From: Actinomycetes bacterium
GTDB lineage: Bacteria; Actinomycetota; Acidimicrobiia; Acidimicrobiales; Microtrichaceae
Direction of reading: 5' to 3'
DNA length: 11,788 nucleotides
Assembly (NCBI GenBank): GCA_023423475.1
Contig: JAFAFN010000358.1
Coordinates: 1-11,788, forward strand
Shown: positions 7,362 through 11,788 of the stretch, piece after piece
How positions within the stretch are numbered: position 1 is the stretch's first letter
Layout: each line of letters starts with the position of its first letter
Translations under genes and position numbers: made by a program
The notes under the pieces: generated by a model
Databases searched by the model: none
What the model saw: only the letters and a program-made list of their open reading frames with translations
Told to the model about the DNA's origin: nothing

Positions 7362-7415
7362 ATTCGGGCGGTCTGCACCGTCCACCCGCGTGGCGGAGCG
7401 CCCCGACGGGTGTGG

Positions 7416-7421
7416 AAGAAT
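7416..7421 (+). promoter_or_regulatory. weak -10-like or ribosome-binding region before purS
   Basis: AAGAAT lies 6 nt before ATG 7428, at the same spacing as the candidates before purE and purB. It overlaps GGAAG (7414-7418), which at 9 nt from the ATG could be a weak Shine-Dalgarno sequence. The sequence does not decide between them. Confidence 0.2.
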
Positions 7422-7427
7422 CGGCTC

Positions 7428-7694
7428 ATGATCTTCGACGTGGTGGTGGAAGTCCGGCTCCGTCCCGGGATCGCCGATCCTCAGGGCGCGACGATCGAGC
7501 GTGCGCTGCCGGCCCTCGGCTTCGACGGCGTGAGCGGCGTGGGCGTCGGCAAGAGCATCCGCTTCACGGTCGAGGCCGACGACGCGGCGACCGCCGAATC
7601 GCTCGTGGGTGACATGTGCGAGCGCTTCCTCACGAACCCGGTGATCGAGGACTCCTCGGTGTCGCTCACCCCGGCCGCCGTCGCGGCGGGCTGA
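7428..7694 (+). CDS. purS: phosphoribosylformylglycinamidine synthase subunit PurS
   Basis: 88 residues, the size of PurS, a small protein that holds PurQ and PurL together and is needed to pass ammonia between them. The N-terminal strand FDVVVEVRLRPGIADPQG (3-20) followed by ATIERALPALGF (21-32) and the VGVGKSIRFTVEA segment (about 38-50) are characteristic of the family. ATG 7428 is chosen because MIFDVVVEV begins the first strand; an upstream ATG at 7410 would add six residues not expected in PurS. The gene ends 2 bp before the GTG of purQ, so the pair is almost certainly co-translated. Confidence 0.93.
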   Translation: MIFDVVVEVRLRPGIADPQGATIERALPALGFDGVSGVGVGKSIRFTVEADDAATAESLVGDMCERFLTNPVIEDSSVSLTPAAVAAG

Positions 7695-7696
7695 TC

Positions 7697-8383
7697 GTGG
7701 CAGCAAACGTCGCCATCATCCGCTTCCCCGGTACGAACTGCGAGTTCGACGCGGCCGAGGCCGTCACCGATCTAGGTGGAAGCGCAGAGATCCTCTTCCA
7801 CGACGAGACGTCGCTCGGCGCGGCCGACGCGGTCATCGTGGCGGGCGGCTTCGCCCACGGCGACTACCTGCGTCCCGGGGCGATCGCCAGATTCTCCCCG
7901 ATCATGGATGCGGTGTCGCGATTCGCTGCAGATGGCGGGCCGGTGGTCGGCATCTGCAACGGCTTCCAGGTCCTGACCGAGGCACACCTGCTGCCGGGTG
8001 CGCTCCAGAAGAATGCAGGCTCGAAGTTCCGTTGCGGAATGGTGCAATTGCGGGTCGAGACGACCGACTCGGTGCTGACCTCTGCGGCATCGGTGGGTCA
8101 GGTGCTCGACATCCCGATCAACCACTTCGAGGGCAACTTCACCTGTTCGCCCGAGACGCTGGCAGAACTGCAGGGCGAGGATCGGATCGTCGTCCGCTAT
8201 GTCGACAACCCGAATGGTTCGGTCGACGACATCGCAGGAATCTGCAATGCGGGTCGCAACGTCGTCGGATTGATGCCGCACCCCGAGCGTGCGTGCAACG
8301 AGCTGCTCGGCTCGGTCGACGGCCGGGTCATGCTCGAGTCGTTGCTCTCCGCAGCCGGCGCCCGTCTGTCGCCGGCCAGCTGA
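7697..8383 (+). CDS. purQ: phosphoribosylformylglycinamidine synthase subunit PurQ (glutaminase)
   Basis: 228 residues, normal for PurQ. It is a class I glutamine amidotransferase that makes ammonia for PurL. Seen: IIRFPGTNCEFD (7-18), AGGFAHGDYLRPGAIA (49-64), the nucleophile elbow VVGICNGFQVL with Cys87, KNAGSKFRC (105-113), and MPHPER (193-198) holding His195 and Glu197 of the triad. The GTG start at 7697 is 2 bp after the purS stop and directly precedes the first strand. Compared with purS and purL, this gene uses more codons ending in A or T and some rare ones (CTA near 7773, AGA near 7889), which stands out in this very GC-rich region. The gene ends convergently with a reverse-strand gene. 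Confidence 0.95.
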   Translation: MAANVAIIRFPGTNCEFDAAEAVTDLGGSAEILFHDETSLGAADAVIVAGGFAHGDYLRPGAIARFSPIMDAVSRFAADGGPVVGICNGFQVLTEAHLLPGALQKNAGSKFRCGMVQLRVETTDSVLTSAASVGQVLDIPINHFEGNFTCSPETLAELQGEDRIVVRYVDNPNGSVDDIAGICNAGRNVVGLMPHPERACNELLGSVDGRVMLESLLSAAGARLSPAS

Positions 8384-8385
8384 GA

Positions 8386-8410
8386 CCGGCCGGACCTGCG
8401 GCCCGGCCGG
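8386..8410. terminator. hairpin after purQ, shared with the convergent gene
   Basis: ccggccgg (8386-8393) and ccggccgg (8403-8410) are reverse complements of each other around a 9-nt loop. It starts 3 bp after the purQ stop and ends 12 bp before the stop of the reverse-strand gene. No T-run is present, so its strength as a terminator is uncertain, but the place suits a two-way terminator. Confidence 0.5.
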
Positions 8411-8422
8411 CTCGCAGGCGGT

Positions 8423-8833
8423 TCAGTCGGCCCGGGAGATCCCGGCGCGCTTGAGCACCGCAGCGGGCACACCGATCTCTCGCCATGCGGCGTACGAGAT
8501 GCCCTTGTGCTCGCCGTACGCCTTCGCCGCAGCGACGAATTCGTCCTCGATCGCCGTCATGTCGACGGGCTTCTCCATCTTCGCCAACTCGGCGTTGAGG
8601 TTCATGCGTTCCTGGGTGAGCTCGAGACGCTTCACCGGGGATGCATCGACGGCCTCTTCGTCGATCTTCTCGAGTCGGCGAGCGATCGATTCCGGTGTGC
8701 GCTTGCGGCCACGGCGCGGCTTGTTGGTTTCGAGAGCTTCCAAGTAGTGCTTGATCGGCCGTGAACTGAGCCGAGTCGTCGTCTTCGGTGCCGGTTCGGG
8801 CGTCGACTTCTTCTTGGATTTCGCAGTTGCCAT
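8423..8833 (-). CDS. conserved hypothetical basic protein
   Basis: 136 residues, reverse strand, convergent with purQ and divergent from purL. I recognise the pattern as one of a family of uncharacterised actinobacterial proteins, without a known function. The N-terminus is disordered and Lys-rich (KSKKK, 5-9). [11 protein letters not shown] (40-50) is basic and AT-hook-like. A charged helix with ERM-type heptads follows (about 50-88), then a compact C-terminal block [20 protein letters not shown] (106-125) and VLKRAGI, the most conserved-looking part, which could form a helix-turn-helix. A DNA-binding or nucleoid-associated role is inferred from charge and form only. ATG 8833 is chosen because it gives the usual MATxKxKK type of start; ATG 8842, three codons upstream, is also possible. 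Codon use is looser than in the neighbouring pur genes, like that of purQ. Confidence 0.75.
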   Translation of the reverse strand: MATAKSKKKSTPEPAPKTTTRLSSRPIKHYLEALETNKPRRGRKRTPESIARRLEKIDEEAVDASPVKRLELTQERMNLNAELAKMEKPVDMTAIEDEFVAAAKAYGEHKGISYAAWREIGVPAAVLKRAGISRAD

Positions 8834-8910
8834 GTCGTCCATTTGATACCCGGCGGAGGGCAGAGGCAACTACCTCCAGTGCGCGTTCCGGCGGCAGATC
8901 GGCCCTGCGG

Positions 8911-8916
8911 TAGCGT
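8911..8916 (+). promoter_or_regulatory. -10 element for a leaderless purL transcript
   Basis: TAGCGT fits the actinobacterial TANNNT pattern and stands 7 nt before ATG 8924, so the mRNA would start at the ATG itself. No Shine-Dalgarno sequence is found before this ATG. A convincing -35 is missing. This promoter would be needed because the reverse-strand gene separates purL from purQ. Confidence 0.45.
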
Positions 8917-8923
8917 CGAGTCC

Positions 8924-11152
8924 ATGGTCGACGCTGCGATGGAGGAACCGACTCACCGTGCCCTTGGGCTCACGGACGACGAGTTCGATCGCATCCGGGA
9001 GCGTCTGGGACGTGAGCCGAACCACCTCGAGCTGGCCATGTACTCGGTCATGTGGTCCGAGCACTGCTCGTACAAGAGCTCGCGCATCCACCTGCGTCGT
9101 TTCCCCTCCGAGGCACCCTGGGTGCTCGTCGGGCCGGGCGAGGGCGCCGGCGTCGTCGACGTGGGTGACGGCATCGCGGCGGCGATCCGCATCGAGAGCC
9201 ACAACCACCCCTCGGCCATCGAGCCGTACCAGGGGGCGGCGACCGGCGTCGGTGGCATCCTGCGCGACATCTTCTCGATGGGGGCCCGTCCGATCGCCCT
9301 GATGGACCCGCTGCGACTCGGTCCGCTCGACGATGCCCGTTCGCGCTGGATCGCCGAAGGCGTCGTGTCGGGCATCTCCGGCTACGGCAACTCCGTCGGC
9401 GTGCCGAACGTCGGCGGCGAGACGGTGTTCGACGAGTGCTACGCCGACAACCCGCTCGTGAACGTGCTGTGCCTGGGCACGATGCCGGCCGACCGGCTGG
9501 TACTCGGCCGTGCAGAGGGCGTCGGCAACCTGGCCGTGCTGTTGGGCTCGACGACGGGTCGCGACGGCATCGGTGGTGTGTCGGTGCTCGCCTCGGCGGG
9601 GTTCTCCGACGACGAGGCCGATGCCCAGAAGCGACCGAGCGTGCAGGTCGGCGACCCCTTCGAGGAGAAGCGCCTGATCGAGGCCTGTCTCGAGCTGCTC
9701 GAGAACAACCTGGCCGTCGGCGTCCAGGACCTCGGTGGTGCTGGCATCACGTGCGCGACCGCAGAGACCGCGGCCAAGGGCGGCGCGGGGATGGACGTCT
9801 TCGTCGACGTCATCCCGCAGCGTGAGCCGAACATGGAGCCCTTCGAGGTCATGACCTCGGAGTCCCAGGAGCGCATGCTCGCCATCGTCGAGCCGCAGAT
9901 GCTCGACGCCGTGCTCGCCATCGCCGAGCGCTGGGAGATCCGCGCCACGGTCATCGGCATCGTCACCGACACCGGCAAGCTGCGGGTGCTCGACCGCGAG
10001 GGCGGCGAGGTCATCGCCGACATCCCGGCGAAGTCGCTCGAGGACGAGGCGCCGCTGTACGACCGGCCTCTGGCCGCGCCGGCCGATCTCGAGGAGCGGG
10101 CGCTCGACTCGGCGAACTCATTGCCGGCTCCCGCCGACGCCGGCGCCGATCTGCTCGACATGCTGTGCGACACGAGCTGGGTGTGGTCCCAGTACGACCA
10201 CATGCTCTTCCTGAACACCGTCGAGGGCCCCGGCAGCGACGCTGCGGTGCTGCGCCTGAAGGATCCGCGCACCGGCGCCGACACCGGCAGGGCGCTCGCG
10301 CTCACGACCGACGGCAACCACCTCTGGGGTGCGGTCGACCCGAGGGCCGCCGCGGCGATGACCGTGGCCGAGTCGGTCATGAACCTCGCCTCGGTCGGTG
10401 CCCGACCGCTGGCACTGGTGAACTGCCTCAACTTCGGCAACCCGGAGCATCCCGAGGTCATGTGGCAGCTGTCCGAGACCGTCGACGGCATGTCCGAGGC
10501 ACTCGACGCGTTCGGCCTGCCGTGCATCGGCGGCAACGTCAGCCTCTACAACGAGAGCCGTGGCCGTGACATCGATCCGACGCCCGTCGTCGGTCTGCTC
10601 GGCATGGTGGACTCCCTCGAGCGGCGTCCGCCCGGCGCCGGGCTGGTCGAGGGCGGTCGACTGCTGCTCGTCGGCGGCATGGTCGAGGAGCTCTCCGGCT
10701 CCGATTGGGCCGCCCGCCAGGGCCACCGCGGTCGCGGCACCCTGCCGTCGGTCGACCTCGCGGCCGTCGCCAGGACCGCCGGTGCCGTGCGTGAGCTGGT
10801 CGCCACCGGTCGACTCCAGGGTGTGCACGACGTCGGGCGCGGTGGCGTCGGCCTGGCGCTCGCCGAGATGGCCGTGAGCTCCGGCGTCGGGTTCACCGCG
10901 GCGCGCATCGCCGATCACATCCAGCTGTTCTCGGAGTCCGCCGGCCGTGCCGTGCTCTGCGTCGACCCCGAGCAGCTGACCGAGGTGCTCGAGCTGCTCG
11001 CCGCCCACGACGTGCCGGTCGATCGGATCGGCCTGGCCGGCGGCGACCGACTCAAGGTGAAGGACGTGCTTGACGTCGCCCTCGCGGATGCCGTCACCGA
11101 GTACACCGAACGCCTGCCCCGGGCCCTCGGGTCCGGTACGACCCAGGGCTGA
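8924..11152 (+). CDS. purL: phosphoribosylformylglycinamidine synthase subunit PurL
   Basis: 742 residues, the short PurL that lacks the fused PurS-like and glutaminase domains of the enterobacterial enzyme of about 1300 residues. With PurQ and PurS it turns FGAR into FGAM using ATP and glutamine, step 4 of IMP synthesis. Seen: [19 protein letters not shown] (36-54) with the catalytic His47, [20 protein letters not shown] (89-108), the first AIR-synthase-like half, [16 protein letters not shown] around the middle, then the second half with [20 protein letters not shown] and [14 protein letters not shown] 8924 has a TAGCGT element 7 nt upstream; an ATG five codons later (8939) is the alternative. 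The gene is divergent from the reverse-strand hypothetical gene with 90 bp between. It ends 48 bp before the next gene. Confidence 0.96.
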   Translation: MVDAAMEEPTHRALGLTDDEFDRIRERLGREPNHLELAMYSVMWSEHCSYKSSRIHLRRFPSEAPWVLVGPGEGAGVVDVGDGIAAAIRIESHNHPSAIEPYQGAATGVGGILRDIFSMGARPIALMDPLRLGPLDDARSRWIAEGVVSGISGYGNSVGVPNVGGETVFDECYADNPLVNVLCLGTMPADRLVLGRAEGVGNLAVLLGSTTGRDGIGGVSVLASAGFSDDEADAQKRPSVQVGDPFEEKRLIEACLELLENNLAVGVQDLGGAGITCATAETAAKGGAGMDVFVDVIPQREPNMEPFEVMTSESQERMLAIVEPQMLDAVLAIAERWEIRATVIGIVTDTGKLRVLDREGGEVIADIPAKSLEDEAPLYDRPLAAPADLEERALDSANSLPAPADAGADLLDMLCDTSWVWSQYDHMLFLNTVEGPGSDAAVLRLKDPRTGADTGRALALTTDGNHLWGAVDPRAAAAMTVAESVMNLASVGARPLALVNCLNFGNPEHPEVMWQLSETVDGMSEALDAFGLPCIGGNVSLYNESRGRDIDPTPVVGLLGMVDSLERRPPGAGLVEGGRLLLVGGMVEELSGSDWAARQGHRGRGTLPSVDLAAVARTAGAVRELVATGRLQGVHDVGRGGVGLALAEMAVSSGVGFTAARIADHIQLFSESAGRAVLCVDPEQLTEVLELLAAHDVPVDRIGLAGGDRLKVKDVLDVALADAVTEYTERLPRALGSGTTQG

Positions 11153-11200
11153 CCGGGCCGTCCGCGGGCAGGCCGGCGTCGGAGCAGGTGGGCCGGGCCG

Positions 11201-11788
11201 ATGACGACCGGCCGCTTCGCGCCGAGCCCGACCGGTGAGCTGCACCTGGGCAACCTGCGCACCGCGTTGCTGGCGTGGTGCTGGGCGCGCCACGACGGCG
11301 GCTCGTTCCTGCTGCGCGTCGAGGACCTGACCACGGGCGCCGAACCGATCGGCGAGGCACAACAGCTGGCCGACCTGGCGATGCTCGGCCTGGACCACGA
11401 CGGCGTGGTCATGCGTCAGTCCGATCGGACGGCGGACCACGACGCGGCGATCGCCCGACTCGAGGCCGCAGGTCGCACCTACCCGTGCTACTGCTCACGT
11501 CGGGAGATACGCGACGCGGCGACCGCACCCCACGGCCCGTCACCCGAGGGCGCCTACCCGGGGACCTGCGCCGGGCTCGACGAGTCGCAGCGCGTCGCTC
11601 GGGTCGCCGAAGGGCGTCGACCGGCGACGCGGCTGCGGGCCGGCGGAGTGACCGTCGGCTTCACCGACGACGTGCACGGCCAGGTGACCGGGTTCGTCGA
11701 CGACTTCGTGCTGCGACGAGCGGACGGCGTCGCGGCGTACAACCTGGCGGTCGTGGTCGACGATGCCGCGCAGGGCATCGACCAGGTG
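11201..11788 (+). CDS. gluQ: glutamyl-Q tRNA(Asp) synthetase, N-terminal part (partial)
   Basis: The first 196 codons, open to the window edge. GluQ-RS is a truncated relative of glutamyl-tRNA synthetase that loads glutamate onto queuosine in the anticodon of tRNA(Asp). Seen: GRFAPSPTGELHLGNL (4-19) with the class I HLGN form of HIGH, LRVEDL (38-43), CYC at 96-98, then Tyr119 and Cys123 (YPGTC), the zinc-binding set C-x-C, Y-x3-C that marks GluQ-RS, and DDFVLRRADGVAAYNLAVVV, with downstream DDAAQG. ATG 11201 has AGGTGGG at 11186-11192, 8 nt upstream. The stretch after VEDL reads TTGAEP, without the DxxR that I remember in other members. The KMSKS-like motif would lie beyond the window. Codon use matches the pur genes. 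Assignment over discriminating GltX is by the Zn pattern and the short spacing. Confidence 0.85.
   Translation, partial: MTTGRFAPSPTGELHLGNLRTALLAWCWARHDGGSFLLRVEDLTTGAEPIGEAQQLADLAMLGLDHDGVVMRQSDRTADHDAAIARLEAAGRTYPCYCSRREIRDAATAPHGPSPEGAYPGTCAGLDESQRVARVAEGRRPATRLRAGGVTVGFTDDVHGQVTGFVDDFVLRRADGVAAYNLAVVVDDAAQGIDQV

Noticed and set aside
7410..7428. PurS start at ATG 7410
   Set aside because: It adds six residues before the conserved first strand and has no ribosome binding site.

Overview
The window reads as a purine-biosynthesis gene cluster from a very high-GC actinobacterium. The proteins resemble mycobacterial ones: PurB and the MhuD-type haem enzyme match the Mycobacterium forms closely along their length, and one gene resembles DprE2. 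GTG starts and GTG/TGA stop-start overlaps are frequent, codon third positions are mostly G or C, and several genes seem to be transcribed leaderless. A deep-branching actinobacterial class such as Acidimicrobiia is plausible, but this is inferred from the look of the genes and not from a marker.

Layout, left to right. 1-80 is the 3' end of purA. 162-578 is an MhuD-like haem-degrading monooxygenase with an unusual Gly/His-rich insertion. 613-4338 is a tight forward run: purD, purK, purE and a DprE2-like short-chain dehydrogenase/reductase (SDR). purD/purK and purE/SDR overlap, and a 48-nt almost perfect palindrome separates purK from purE. 4395-4769 is a reverse-strand gene for a small B-box-like zinc-finger protein, divergent from purB across a structured spacer. 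4904-8383 is a second forward run: purB, purC, purS, purQ. 8423-8833 is a reverse-strand conserved hypothetical gene for a basic protein, divergent from purL (8924-11152). 11201-11788 is the 5' part of a glutamyl-Q tRNA(Asp) synthetase gene, cut by the window edge.

Functionally, PurD, the PurL/PurQ/PurS complex, PurK, PurE, PurC and PurB supply steps 2, 4, 6, 7 and 8 of IMP synthesis, and PurA and PurB make AMP from IMP. purF, purN, purM and purH are not in the window. PurL is the short form and needs the separate PurQ and PurS encoded beside it.

The most unusual structure is at gene junctions. After purA and after purB, short tandem duplications (16 and 17 bp) copy the stop codon so that TGA occurs in all three frames, and each forms two identical mini-ORFs in a chain starting at the upstream gene's stop. 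At the purD/purK junction a 15-bp duplication copies the start codon. The purC-purS gap can fold into two mutually exclusive hairpins. No tRNA, rRNA, CRISPR array, transposase or insertion sequence was seen, and no stretch over about 300 bases lacks a gene.
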